A stretch of DNA of 64,000 nucleotides, taken from positions 408,501-472,500 of the forward strand of contig JACEFZ010025810.1 of NCBI GenBank assembly GCA_014155875.1, given 5' to 3'. A program made the position numbers and the translations under genes. Under the pieces are notes generated by a model. The model saw only the letters and a list, made by a program, of their open reading frames with translations. It did not search any database and was not told the origin of the DNA. The DNA comes from Cepaea nemoralis (taxonomy: Eukaryota; Mollusca; Gastropoda; Stylommatophora; Helicidae). Positions 35,167 through 46,241 of this stretch are shown here, in pieces; the first letter of the stretch is position 1, and each line of letters starts with the position of its first letter.

Positions 35167-35490
35167 AACCCACGACATTCGTCTCGAGAAACTGGTGGCT
35201 TACACTTGACCTGGTGGCTTACACTTCACCTCAGAGACCCCCAGGTCGCTCGTAGACAGAACACACGACCTTGGTAGCGCGAAGATGGTGACTTACACTT
35301 GATCTGGTGGCTTACACTTCACCTCAGAGACCCCCAGGTCGCTCGCAGACAGAACACACGACCTTGGTAGCGTGAAGATGGTGACTTACACTTGATCTGG
35401 TGGCTTACACTTCACCTCAGAGACCCCCAGGTCGCTCGCAGACAGAACACACGACCTTGGTAGCGCGAAGATGGTGACTTACACTTCACC
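35167..35490. repeat. 93-bp tandem repeat, ~3.3 copies
   Basis: ACACTTCACCTCAGAGACCC occurs at 35,221, 35,314 and 35,407, exactly 93 bp apart. Each unit ends TAGCGCGAAGATGGTGACTT. Copies are almost identical. Confidence 0.95.
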
Positions 35491-35599
35491 ACACACACGA
35501 CCAGTTGCTTGTAGACAGAACCGACTGTTTAAAGATTAATCCGCGTTTCAAGATTGTCTGACATTGACAGCTTTTCAACATTTAATGATTGATTGTTGT

Positions 35600-36170
35600 T
35601 TGTTGCCATATGAGGAGCTCAGAGAAGTTGTTTAGAGGGAGAAGGGTGAAAGCAGACTGCCTTGACACGAGCAGTTTCACTGTGGAGGTCATTGCAGCAG
35701 CTAAAGCTGAGAGGGCTGTAGTCTGGCAGTTGACAGACTTGACACTCAGTGATCAAATGAGTATGTCCAGGAAGAAGAGATGGACTGGGCTCGAAGACAG
35801 TTGGTGGAGTCCCTGAAGAGGTCAAGAATGACTAAAATCACCGCAGTTTTGGTGCCAGGCCACATGAGGATAACAGAAATCAACAATCTGATAAGCTTTC
35901 GGCAGGGATTACTGTTGAAAGTGGACGAGCAATGAACGGGGCCAATGAAATCGATGAATCTGCCACCTTGACCTGACCGCAAAGTCAAAAGAAGTGAAGC
36001 TAGAGCACTATGTAGGTGGCACAAAGAAGTATAGTTGACCAACATAGAACTGGTGTCGGTAGTTGCTATATGCTGAGGGAGATACTGAGGAGAGGATCTG
36101 GGCAGTTATGAGCTGAAGGCTTGAAGTGCACCGATGATGATCTGTCGATTAACCAGCCAACCAACCAAGC
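35600..36170 (+). pseudogene. Old LINE-B RNase H relic
   Basis: Diverged copy of the LINE-B 3' end: SSFTVEVIAAAKA, MSRKKRWTGLED, RSRMTKITAVLVPGHMR (compare VPGHAG), VESGRAMNGAN and NQHRTGVGSCYMLREILRRG can be followed through frame breaks. It ends GATGATCTGTCGATTAACC with a CCAA-rich tail. Not functional. Confidence 0.75.
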
Positions 36171-36175
36171 AACCA

Positions 36176-36560
36176 ACTGTTGAAGTGACTTGAGCTGCGT
36201 TGAGCTGAGTAAGAACCGACATCACTGCACTCAGGACATTCCCATACGCGCTCCGTCCCCTCGTTCAACAGCCAGTGAAGAGTCACACTACTAATCGTTC
36301 CCACCGCTTTCTGATTGAAAGTTCTACTGGTTTTCCCTCTAAGTTTTAAGATTCTTCCAGAACCGCTGCCGATCCTCCACACTCTCATTCTTTCAACATA
36401 CGGGTTCTCAATCTGTTCCCCCGCCTTCTCCACCTGGTCCCACGGCGCTCGACCACCTCTCCCGTGTCCATAGGTAATCGACCACTAAGAGGTGCATTCC
36501 CTGCCAGCTTATCAGCCTGTTCATTCCCCCGTACTCCCGCATGGCCAGAGCAAGTAACTA
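36176..36560 (-). pseudogene. RNase H C-terminal relic of an I-like LINE, minus strand
   Basis: On the minus strand GHAGVRGNEQADKLAGNAPL is clear at about 36,500-36,560, followed by RMRVWRIGSGSGRILKLR near 36,330-36,390, with stops in between. Opposite in orientation to the neighbouring LINE-B relic, tail to tail. Confidence 0.7.
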
Positions 36561-36569
36561 GCTAACTGA

Positions 36570-37265
36570 AGTGAACATACTAACCAAAGTTGAATGATTA
36601 CCTGAAGTTGGTAGATTGACCAAATTTTAATGATAGTCCAATGCTGATTGAATGAATGATTTATAATATCAAATACATTAACAGAAACTATCTGGCAACA
36701 GAAAAGTTTATAAATGACAGAATCCCAATCAACATAAAATGGAAAATTTTAATTAAATGCATATTGAGACACTGAAAAACAAAACACAAAAGAGGAAGAG
36801 ATTCTGTTCTATATTGGAGGTAAAACCTGAATAAATACATGGTACATCTCAGTAACATCATAGAGGCCAATGCCCACGCATATGCACGTTAAAACTATGC
36901 CAGAATCAAAGTCAACAGCCACTGGTTACATTGCAACATAACAAAAGTTACATCTTCTCTCAGTAATGTAACAATAATGTACCACAAATCTCATCTGTCC
37001 CAGCTTTCGGTGAGTAAACTTCACGACCACTGCTTAAAAAGAGAAAGAACAGTAACAAAGTAACTTTATGTTTGCATGTAACATTTAACAGACATTATAT
37101 ATGTATCTATGTAGTAGAAGGTACAGGACCTTTTTATACGCCTGGTGCATGCTGGGCATATGGTGCGCCATCCACATTTGTGTGGATAATCAGCGCTCTT
37201 AAGTCATGTCAGCTGTCATTTACTGCCAATATAGTACCTTGCGGTGTATGGCAAGGGGTCTTGAG
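36570..37265. other. No recognisable gene
   Basis: AT-rich sequence with several CTGAAGT/ACTAACC-like short repeats at its left edge. No convincing coding frame. Confidence 0.4.
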
Positions 37266-37267
37266 CC

Positions 37268-37435
37268 TGAGGAATTAAGGCCGCCTAGCTAGTGTAGTCG
37301 CCGCGAACTGTGCAGGGTAGAGTTTTCATTTTGTCCCCGACAGAAAGAAAAACTCCACACCTTACCGAGCATTCGAACCCGGGTCTCCCGAAGGAGAATC
37401 CGGCAATCTAGCCATTCGGCCAGCCGCTCCTCTGA
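37268..37435 (-). mobile_element. tRNA-headed SINE
   Basis: Minus strand begins AGGAGCGGCTGGCCGAATGG (A box) and has AGACCCGGGTTCGAATGCTC (B box) at tRNA spacing with a short variable-arm-like CCTTCGGG. It continues as ...GTGGAGTTTTTCTTTCTG, longer than a tRNA, so a SINE rather than a tRNA gene. Confidence 0.65.
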
Positions 37436-37572
37436 AGTGCTGTGGTCAAATCCCACGGCCGCCTTTACGTCACATTTCCTGGTGTCCATTTGATGCAGGG
37501 TCCACCGGGGATTCCTGGTCAATTAAAGTACATTCTGCTTCAATTTGGATTGAACTCACAACCACCTGGCAA

Positions 37573-37577
<5 letters not shown>

Positions 37578-37658
<81 letters not shown>
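37578..37658. repeat. (TA)n microsatellite
   Basis: About 80 bp of TA with one slip at 37,622. Confidence 0.97.
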
Positions 37659-37666
<8 letters not shown>

Positions 37667-38123
37667 CAGAGAGAACAGAGAGGGTGCAGACAGAGAGGGT
37701 GACAGAGAGCCAGAGCAAGAGAAAGAGAGAGTGACAATGAGAGAGACAAAGCAAGAGACGGACAGTGAGAGAGACAGAGCAAGAGGCAGAGACAGAGAGA
37801 GAAAGAGAGAGGCAGTGACACAGAGAGAGAGACAGAGCAAGAGACAGAGAGAAGAGAGAGAGAGACATAGACAGAGAGAGAAAGAGAGACAGAGCAAGAG
37901 ACAGTGACAGAGAGAGATAGGGAGACAGAACAAGAGACAGAGAAAGACAGAGAGCCAGAGACAGAGAGACCAAGAGATAGAGAGACAAAGACAGAGACAG
38001 AGAAGAGAGACAGAGACAGTGCGAGAGAGACAGAGACAGGGAGACAGTGTGAGAGAGACAGAAACAGAGCAAGAGACAAAGTGAGAGAGAGAGAGAGAAA
38101 GAAAGAAACAGAGAGAGATACAT
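37659..38123. repeat. GA-rich tract with 6-26 bp periodicity
   Basis: Purine-rich GAGAGACAGAG repeats about 465 bp long, one strand nearly all purine plus C. Three overlapping Ser/Leu-rich minus-strand frames are artefacts. Confidence 0.93.
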
Positions 38124-38424
38124 GACCCCTTTCCCATGGCTTATAATATGATAGTGAGGACATGTTGCTGGCCAACACTGGACCACACAGAACACTTGAA
38201 GGGTGACGTGTCCAGCATCAACTCAGCCACCTTACACCTCAGGCAATCTTCTAGCACCCGTTTTATAAAACTGGGTCAGCCCCGGAGCCATGTGCTCATG
38301 AACAAACCCAGCTGAAGGTAGGAGTGGATCCCAGGACCAGCAGGCCAGTAGACTAATCACTATGCCATTCTTTCTCGCTTACATATATGTGCACATACAT
38401 ACATACATACGTTCTTTCTCACTG

Positions 38425-38515
<91 letters not shown>
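38425..38515. repeat. (CA)n-(TA)n microsatellite
   Basis: A CA tract of ~24 bp passes directly into TA of ~66 bp. Confidence 0.97.
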
Positions 38516-38517
<2 letters not shown>

Positions 38518-38519
38518 AT

Positions 38520-39680
38520 ACATACATATGTTCTTTCTCACTGACATATATGTGCACATACATACATGCATTCTTTCTTGTTGACATATATGTACGCACG
38601 CACAGACAGACAGACTTCTCACGGATATATATGTACACATACATACATATATACATACATATGTTCTTTCTCACTGACATATATGTACTATACACACGTT
38701 CTTTCTCACTGACATATATGTACACACACATTCTTTCTCGCTGACATATATGTACACATGCATTCTTTCTCACTGACATATATGTACACATACGTTCTTT
38801 CTCACATATATGTACACACATAAACATACATATATTCTTTCTCTCTGACATATATGAACACACACAAACATATATATGTTCTTTCTTGCTGACATATATG
38901 TAAACATACACATGTTCTTTCCCAGTGACATATATATATACACATACATACATATGTTCTTTCTCACTGACATATATGTACACATACATATGTTCTTTCT
39001 CGCTGACATATATGTAAACACACACATACATACATTATTTCTCACTGACATATATGTACACATACATATGTTCTTTCTCGCTGACATATATGTAAACACA
39101 CACATACATACATTATTTCTCACTGACATATATGTACACATACACATGTTCTTTCTCGCTGACATATATGTACACATACATACATTATTTCTCGCTGACA
39201 TACATGTACACATACACACATACATACATTATTTCTCGCTGACATATATGTACACATACACACATTATTTCTCGCTGACATATATGTACACATACACACA
39301 TTATTTCTCGCTGACATATATGTACACATACACACATTATTTCTCGCTGACATATATGTACACATACATACATACATTATTTCTCGCTGACATATATGTA
39401 AACACACACATACATACATTATTTCTCGCTGACATATATGTACACATACACACATTATTTCTCACTGACATATATGTACACATACACACATTATTTCTCG
39501 CTGACATATATGTACACATACACACATTATTTCTCGCTGACATATATGTACACATACACACATTATTTCTCGCTGACATATATGTACACATACACACATT
39601 ATTTCTCGCTGAAATATATGTACACATACACACATTATTTCTCGCTGACATATATGTACACATACATATGTTCTTTCAAA
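38520..39680. repeat. ~36-bp minisatellite with variable length units
   Basis: TTTCTCGCTGACATATATGT, then a run of ACACATACACACATTA, recurs about every 36 bp; the right half (39,240-39,660) is very regular. The unit is a multiple of 3, giving a 277-codon plus-strand frame with a 12-residue repeat (TLFLADIYVHIH) and matching minus-strand frames. The left half has irregular units and more variants, as expected for an older edge. Confidence 0.95.
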
Positions 39681-39724
39681 TCTACAACAAGGCAGATTTA
39701 TTAAGTTAGTTGCATATCCGTTAC

Positions 39725-40190
39725 ACTTGATATCAATTGAAACGAGAAAAAGAGTGTTGAGGTGCTACATAGAACCTATACTTTTGTATGCATGTGAAGC
39801 GTGGACAATAAGCAGTCAAGCTGAAAAACAGCTGATGGCTGTGGAAATGTGGTTTCTGAGGACAATTCAAAGAATAACATGGACAGACAGAAAAACCAAT
39901 GAACAAGTCCTTCAAGGAACAAATGAAGATCATAAACTGATTAGAGACATAAGACGTAGACAGTCAAAAAATTTTGGGCATATTATGAGAAGAAATTAAT
40001 TGGAGAACTTGGTGATGACTGGCAAGATCGAAGGGAAGAGACCAAAGGGAAGACCGAGAAGTAAATACCTGGATGGCTTGGCCACATGGCATGGTCGAGA
40101 CAGGAACACAGAGCTGATCCACAACTCTGGTGATCGAGTGAGATGGTAGAACATGACCGCCCACGCTTACAGGCATGGCACATGGTGGAT
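39725..40190 (+). pseudogene. RTE-type LINE tail, best plus-strand copy
   Basis: Open from 39,727 to a TAA at 39,997-39,999: SIETRKRVLRCYIEPILLYA, CEAWTISSQAEKQL, EMWFLRTIQRITWTDRKTN, EQVLQGTNEDHKLIRDIR and KNFGHIMRRN. Beyond the stop the same frame continues LENLVMTGKIEGKRPKGRPR and YLDGLATWHGRDRNTELIH, so a single stop interrupts it. This is the thumb/C-terminal part of an RTE-type RT, widespread in animal genomes. It ends with a TGGA-type tail near 40,190. 5' truncated just upstream, next to the 36-bp array. Confidence 0.85.
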
Positions 40191-40192
40191 GG

Positions 40193-40320
40193 ATGGATAT
40201 CCTTTACTGGATGAAGCAGTCACCCCAGCATTTTTGTGTGTGTGGCTAATTGTGATTCCTGGTAAAGCTTACGTTCAGTGGTATTTCCTTTGCTTTCTGA
40301 GCGTCTCGCACTCATACCAT
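40193..40320 (-). mobile_element. SINE-A fragment
   Basis: ATATCCTTTACTGGATGAAG, CAGTCACCCCAGCATTTTTG, CTTACGTTCAGTGG and TTTGCTTTCTGAGCG follow the reversed SINE-A order. The tail abuts the LINE tail. Confidence 0.6.
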
Positions 40321-40389
40321 TGTATGAAAACCAATGCAAGACAGTCTGCTTCCAAATAACACACTGTGTTTCAATCATGGCATGTGGGA

Positions 40390-40600
40390 TTGCAAATTGA
40401 GCTTGTAACACCTTTGCCCCAGCTCCCAGGTGGCCCTGGCCTGACAAGGGTACCAGGACATGTCTGGGGCAGTAAAGGCAGCCGGCTTGCTGTTGACCAC
40501 TTCACCAGCGCTGATATATCTACACACACACACGGGGCAAGCACCATATGCCTAATGCACCTCCAGGACAGGTACAAATGATCTTTTACTTTTCACCACT
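40390..40600 (+). mobile_element. SINE body fragment
   Basis: CTCCCAGGTGGCCCTGGCCT, GTACCAGGACATGTCTGGGG and GCAGTAAAGGCAGCCGGCTT match the body of the SINE at 25,425-25,640. No intact head. Confidence 0.5.
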
Positions 40601-40849
40601 AGTGCGCATCCCCACACACATTTGCACACAAAGAACTATGAATAGCAAAACAGTAAAATATGTACCAAAACTAGCATGTGGAAATTCAGTGTCATGTGTA
40701 GATAAGCTTGAAACAACATACTTGATCAACAGTGCAACAGCAAACTAAACAATTAGTACACTTACAAATATCACCATGAGCAAAATTAAGGCTGAAAAAA
40801 AAAAAAAACACCAGCCATTTGTAATTTACAAGGTCAGGACTTTAATGGT

Positions 40850-41200
40850 TTCCTGTGATCTTGACTGATCTTCACTAAGTGATCTTTAATGACATCTCGT
40901 TCTGAGTTCCTACAACACTGTGATCTGACAAACTAATCTGATCTGCATTAACAAGCTGTGATCTGAACTGCAAATTATTATCTGAATTAACAATGTGGTC
41001 TGAATTAACCAACTCAATGGTATCAATGAACAATTGTGACACCAACTGTAAATTATTATCTGAATTACAAACTGTGATCTAAATTGCAAAATGTAATCTG
41101 AATAAAAGACTGTCAACTGAATAGAATGTGATCTGAAAGACTGTGATCTAACTATGATATTTAAAATGTGTCAGCGTCAAGATGTAGTCTAACACATTGC
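40850..41200. repeat. Degenerate GATCTGAATTAAC-type repeats
   Basis: Irregular recurrence of TGATCTGA, TTAACAA and CTGTGATCT words at 20-30 bp spacing. An older, decayed version of the array that follows. Confidence 0.6.
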
Positions 41201-41254
41201 GATTTTAAATACTTCCAACTGTGCTCTAACAAACTACTTACATACAATATTCTT

Positions 41255-41545
41255 ACATACTGTAGCTGTGAATGATTGTCATCTTACAAACTGTAGGTGT
41301 GAATGATTGTCATCTTACAAACTGTAGGTGTGAATGATTGTGATCTTACAAACTGTAGGTGTGAATTATTGTAATCTTACAAAGTGTAGGTGTGAATGAT
41401 TGTGATCTTACAAACTGTAGGTGTGAATTATTGTCATCTTACAAAGTGTAGGTGTGAATGATTGTGATCTTACAAACTGTAGGTGTGAATGATTGTAATC
41501 TTACAAAGTGTAGGTGTAAATGATTGTGATCTTACAAACTGAGAT
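41255..41545. repeat. ~31-bp tandem repeat (9 copies)
   Basis: ATCTTACAAACTGTAGGTGT followed by GAATGATTGT[C/G/A] recurs with few substitutions (AAAGTGTAGG, GAATTATTG variants). Confidence 0.95.
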
Positions 41546-42630
41546 CTCATATACAGTGATTTAAATTACAGATTGATCTGTATAGGCTACTGATGTCACA
41601 CAATACATCTGTGTGTAAGAAAATTCAATCTATGGTGTAACAAATCCAGCTTGTTACTTGTTACAACTGCCCAGACAACTGACCAACACATTTAGGGTCA
41701 CATGAACACTGACATGCAATGTTAGTACTAACAAAATGGAGAAGCAAAAAGGAACCATCAAGGCTAAAAAATTGAAATACGCTATCATTACAAATCTTCT
41801 AATGACAAACAAATCAGAGATTGAAAGATTAGTCAAGCTCTAATGATGCAATGATTAATTAATGATGTTAACATGAACTCCTAGTGACATAATAAACATA
41901 TGCAATAAAAACATAATTAAACCTCCAGTGATTAAAAAATGTAGGGATGCCAATTTTAAGGTAGTAGACATGAAGCAAAAAGTGAGTTTGTCAATGTTAA
42001 CAAACATCAAATGATACACAAGTTACAGATGCTAAGGTTTATAAAGCTCTAAAGATGTAATTAAAGATTAAGCAGCAATAATACAATTGCTAAAATAATG
42101 CAAAAGAAATGGATTTCTGATCGATTTACAACGTAGGCAAAACACAGAGGTTTTAGTCGGGGATGATCCTGTGTGATGTGTACATTGACATACAATTGTC
42201 TTAGTAAGAGCAATTTAGTAGAAAGAAATCAACAAAATCAAAACCCTGTGTACCTTTCGGTATTGACTAGCAAGGGTACACACAACTTACACGACAGTGT
42301 TGTTTTAAGTTTTAATTTATCAACTACATTTAACCTATAAGTAGAGAAACAGGAGGCTGCAGACAAGCATCACGACCAATGCCACATGACAAGTGCTATA
42401 AGGGGAGAAGACGGAATGCTGGGTAAAAACAGTATTCACCAACTTATTGATGCAATCAATGCCACGACTGATTTTACTATCCCGGTGCCTGGAATGACAA
42501 AGATTCACATATACTACATCATGCATTATAAGGTGTGATGGCATTTGAGTTATGCCAAAAAATTTTAATAGCCATGTTGTGGGAAAACCCCAGTATTCAC
42601 ATAGTCCATCGCTGTTGGGACTAGATGGTT
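41546..42630. other. No recognisable gene
   Basis: AT-rich unique-looking DNA with many short TAATGATG-type words. No domain-bearing frame and no transposon ends. Confidence 0.4.
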
Positions 42631-42633
42631 GTA

Positions 42634-43236
42634 CTAGGGGGCTTCAAATGAAAACCTTAAAAGTGCAATATAAATTACAATAACCAAGCCATTGTCTTGT
42701 AACCTGTCAATATTGTTAAGGATGTCAAGAGTGTTAGCACGTGACATCACAATGCTGACGAATGCGGTGACATCATAAGGACAATTTCAAGATGGCTGCC
42801 CCATTTTTGACATGCACCAAAGAGGAGCAGCGTTCTATTATCTGTTTGTTTATCTGTGAAGGGATGAACCTTATAGAAATTCATCAGTGAGTGAAAGTCC
42901 AGTATGATGATACATGCTTGACAGTCCACCAAGTGTATGAGTGCAATAGGAAGTTTCACAACTTTTCAGTCCGATGAAGTGGTACAGCAGGTGGAAGGGT
43001 GCATGAGTTGTTACACACGTGACCAAGATAATTATTTTTCTAGAGGAATCCGATTACTTTATCAGCGGTGGAGGACTTACATTGAAAGCTGTGGTGACTG
43101 CATCGAAAAATGATAAATTTGTTCTTTATTTTTTTTTCCAGAATATATTCAAACGCATACACAAAAATACCCCCCCCCCCCCCCCCCCCCCCCCAACAAA
43201 AAAAAACATTTAAGGTTTTCATTTGATGCTTCCTTG
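42634..43236 (+). mobile_element. Mariner-family element, internally deleted
   Basis: Ends CTAGGGGGCTTCAAATGAAA and (reversed) CAAGGAAGCATCAAATGAAA are inverted repeats, each flanked by TA (42,632-42,633; 43,237-43,238). The left part encodes the transposase N-terminus with its HTH region: MAAPFLTCTKEEQRSI, LIEIHQ and VHQVYECNRKF (compare the better copy at 53.5 kb). The right part encodes the C-terminal end YFSRGIRLLYQRW and TYIESCGDCIEK before the stop. The whole catalytic centre between them is deleted. A C-run of ~22 nt lies at 43,172-43,193. Non-autonomous. Confidence 0.88.
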
Positions 43237-43239
43237 TAT

Positions 43240-43720
43240 ATCTCTTCCTATAATCTCAACAACAAACAACTTCCCTGGCAGCTTGTGTTGAATTCAAACT
43301 GAGAAGAAAGAACACAGAAGAATGAGGAAATGCTGTTTTTATATGTCTTAAAATAATTTAATACGGCAAACAAATAATGAACGAAATATAACAAATCTGC
43401 AGTTATACATGGGGTGCAAATGGAAGTACTATTATTGTTCGTATCTAGAAATACTTTGATAAACACAAATACACATACATACATACATTATATCACATTC
43501 CTTCTTCATAAAACATGTCTGAATATATAAATATGCTACATATATACACATACAGCAAACCAGTCCTCAATGTATTGCAAGAATGCACAGCTAGTCTCTA
43601 TATGAAGAGAAGTAATTTGTTATAAAGTTATATGAGAAAGTATTATGTGACAACTGAAAAGAACAAGTCACAGAAAATATAACAGATCTGAGGGGTATTG
43701 GGAGTGGGATTATGAACATA
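43240..43720. other. No recognisable gene
   Basis: AT-rich sequence with a short (CATA)n run at ~43,470-43,490. No coding signal. Confidence 0.4.
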
Positions 43721-43724
43721 GCAT

Positions 43725-44060
43725 GTAAATATAAGAGCTTGAACATAATGTGTAAATATAAGAGCATGAACATAATGTGTAAATATGAGCATGAACATAA
43801 TGTGTAAATATAAGAGCATGAACATAATGTGTAAATATGAGCATGAACATAATGTGTAAATATGAGCATGAACATAATGTGTAAATATAAGAGCATGAAC
43901 ATAATGTGTAAATATGAACATAACATGTGAATATGAACATAACATGTAAATATAAGAACATGAACATAATGTGTAAATTTAAAAGCATGAACATAATGTG
44001 TAAATATAATAGCATGAACATAATGTGTAAATTTAAGAGCATGAACATAACATGTAAATA
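43725..44060. repeat. 24/27-bp tandem repeat (~12 copies)
   Basis: GAGCATGAACATAATGTGTA followed by AATAT or AATATAA recurs with unit lengths of 24 or 27 bp. Multiples of 3 keep minus-strand frames open. Confidence 0.95.
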
Positions 44061-44109
44061 TAAAACCCTGTGTGCTGAAAGATGTTAATCAGATGATGCA
44101 TTATTTCAA

Positions 44110-44545
44110 ATGTGGTAGAGCAGCATGATGTATCATGTGTGAGATGTATCATATGTGAGGAGCATCAAGATGTACCCGGCAAAGGAGAACATCACGATAT
44201 ACTAAGTGTGTGTGTGGGTACCACGATATGTCAAGTGTGGGAGAATATTATGATATACAAAGTCTAGTGGGGAAGATGGCATATAAAGTGTGAAAGAGTA
44301 CGATGATATAACAATTGTGAGAGTACCATGATATACTCAATGTAGAAAGTATCATGATGTACTAAATGTGGGGAGTATCATGATATACTGAATGAAGGAA
44401 GTATCTTGATATACTGAATGAAGGAAGTATAACATACTGAATGAAGGAAGGATCATGACATACTGAATGTGGCGAGTATCATGATATACCAAGAATGGGG
44501 CAGTATCATGATTTGCCAAGTGTGGGAAATGACATACCAAGTAAT
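44110..44545. repeat. Degenerate ~25-bp repeat (ATCATGATATACT type)
   Basis: GAGTATCATGATATACTGAA and GGAAGTATC variants recur irregularly. Related words resume at 44,927 after the inserted element. Confidence 0.75.
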
Positions 44546-44556
44546 AATGGGATATC

Positions 44557-44926
44557 CTTCGGGTGGAGGAGTGCAACTGGGAGGGCACAAGCCTTATCCT
44601 GGTGCAAGGAAATGCAACCTAAAGGCTAAATGTCATGGCAGGGCAGACCAGGCCCTAAGCCTTGGTTGGCAACTGGTCTAGGATAAAAGCTCCGACAGGC
44701 GGACAGTTAGAGCATTGCTTTGCTGATCCGGCAGCTTCTGCAGCTTGGCTTGTTCCAGATGTATTGGTGTTACCTTTCCTCTGGAGTAAACTAGACAGGC
44801 CGAGAGAGGGATCATGCTGCATGGGCACCACATTGTCTCTAAATTCAGTCCAGGCTTTGAGTTGTGGAGGGGTATAACTCCAGTTTACTATCTATCATCT
44901 GTCACGACAGTAAGGTGCCAATCAAC
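44557..44926 (+). mobile_element. 370-bp retroposon-like insertion of unknown family
   Basis: Flanked by the 11-bp direct duplication AATGGGATATC (44,546-44,556 and 44,927-44,937) and dropped into a minisatellite. GC-richer than the host array. It has no A-tail, no tRNA-like head and no coding frame with a known domain (44,662-44,877 is open but uninformative). Its start (CTTCGGGTGGAGGAGTGCAA) resembles a LINE leader more than a SINE. It may be an internally deleted LINE made of 5' and 3' ends; this is inference. Confidence 0.65.
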
Positions 44927-44939
44927 AATGGGATATCAT

Positions 44940-45345
44940 AATATACTGATTATGGGGTAGGATAATAATTGACCAAGTATGAGGCAGGATAATAATTGAC
45001 CAAGTATGGAGCAGGATAATAATTGACCAAGTATGGAGCAGGATAATAATTTACCAAATATGGGGCAGGATAATAACTGACCAAGCATGGGGCAGGATAA
45101 TAATTGACCTAGTATGGGGGCAGGATAATATTTGACCAAGTGTGGGGCAGGATAATAATTGACCAAGTATGGGGCAGGATAATAATTGACCAAGTATGGA
45201 GCAGGATAATAATTGACCAAATATGGGGCAGGATAATAACTGACCAAGCATGGGGCAGGATAATAATTGGCCAAGTATGTTGGCAGGATAATATTTGACC
45301 AAGTATGGGGCAGGATAATAATTGACCAAGCATGGGGGAGTATAA
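44940..45345. repeat. 27-bp tandem repeat (~15 copies)
   Basis: GGCAGGATAATAATTGACCA plus AGTATGG recurs every 27 bp, with two long-range copies of a variant block (TGACCAAGCATGGGG, then a TTTGACC unit), suggesting a multi-unit duplication. Frames on the minus strand are artefacts. Confidence 0.95.
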
Positions 45346-45424
45346 TGACATACTCAGTGAACTGAGGTACTATCACATGCACAGTTTGGTGGTATATCAT
45401 AATATAGCATGCGTGGTGGAGTAT

Positions 45425-45538
45425 CTATGTATGTTACTGAAATATTTTCTAGATGCTTGATAGTTCTGTATATTACTTATATGTATTCTAGATGTTTAAT
45501 AGTTCTATATATTATTTACATATGTTCTAGATGTTTGA
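45425..45538. repeat. ~45-bp degenerate repeat, first segment
   Basis: Units combine TAGTTCTGTATATTACTTA, CATATGT and TTCTAGATGTTTGA. The same repeat resumes at 46,140-46,240, 46,818-46,850 and 47,250-47,380, separated by inserted elements. Confidence 0.8.
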
Positions 45539-45539
45539 T

Positions 45540-46138
45540 CAATCAATCAATCATGTGCCATGCCGGAAAGCATGGACGGTCATGACTCGCCATTTCACTT
45601 GATCACCAGAGTCATGGATCAGCTCAGTGTTCCTGTCTCGTCCATGCCATGTGGCCAAGCCATCCAGGTATTTTCCTCTCGGTCTTCCTCTTGGTCTGTT
45701 CCCTTCGATCTTGCCAGTTGTCACTAAGTTCTCCAATCCATTTCTTCTCATAACATGTCCAAAAAATTTTGACTGTCTACATCTAATTTCTCTAATCAGT
45801 TTATGATGTTCATTTGTCTCCTGCAGTACTTGGTCATTGGTTTTTCTGTCTGTCCATGGTATTCTTTGCATTTTCCTCAGAAACCACATTTCTGCAGCCA
45901 TCAGAGTTTTTCAGCTTGACTGCACATTGTCCAAGTTTCACATCCATACAAAAGAACAGGCTGTACGTATCCCCTCAACACTCTTTTTCTCGTTTCAATT
46001 GACATCTTTTTATTGGTCAGAATGTTTTTCATCTTGCTAAAGGCTACTTTCGCCATGGTGATTCTTGTTCTAATCTCTTCAAGGCGTGTCCCATCAGCTG
46101 TTATGACTGTTCCGAGATAATTGTACCGATTCACTTAT
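45540..46138 (-). pseudogene. RTE-type LINE tail, longest minus-strand copy
   Basis: The minus strand reads NRYNYLGTVITADGTRLEEI, RITMAKVAFSKMKNILTNKK and SIETRKRVLRGYVQPVLLYG to 45,901. After a frame change it continues AAEMWFLRKMQRIPWTDRKT, NDQVLQETNEHHKLIREIR, FFGHVMRRNGLENLVTTGKI and RPRGRPRGKYLDGLATWHGR. The YLGTVIT motif is the RT palm/thumb border, so about 200 residues of the RT C-terminus survive. Tail is (TGAT)n at 45,538-45,553. Inserted into the ~45-bp repeat. One frameshift only; fairly young. Confidence 0.88.
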
Positions 46139-46241
46139 TGTTGCTTGATAGTTCTGTATATTACATATATGTATTCTAGATGTTTGATAGTTCTGTATAT
46201 TACTTACATATATTCTAGATGTTTGATGTGTCTGTCTATTA

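Noticed and set aside
37345..37435. tRNA-Ser/Leu gene on the minus strand
   Set aside because: Good boxes, but the 3' half does not close an acceptor stem and the sequence continues as a SINE body.
37540..38195. Three overlapping Ser/Leu-rich frames of about 190-212 codons
   Set aside because: All arise from the same GA-rich and (TA)n tracts; no unique sequence.
38876..39709. 277-codon frame with a 12-residue repeat
   Set aside because: The 36-bp minisatellite unit is a multiple of 3, so open frames arise on both strands automatically; no start context, domain or unique termini.
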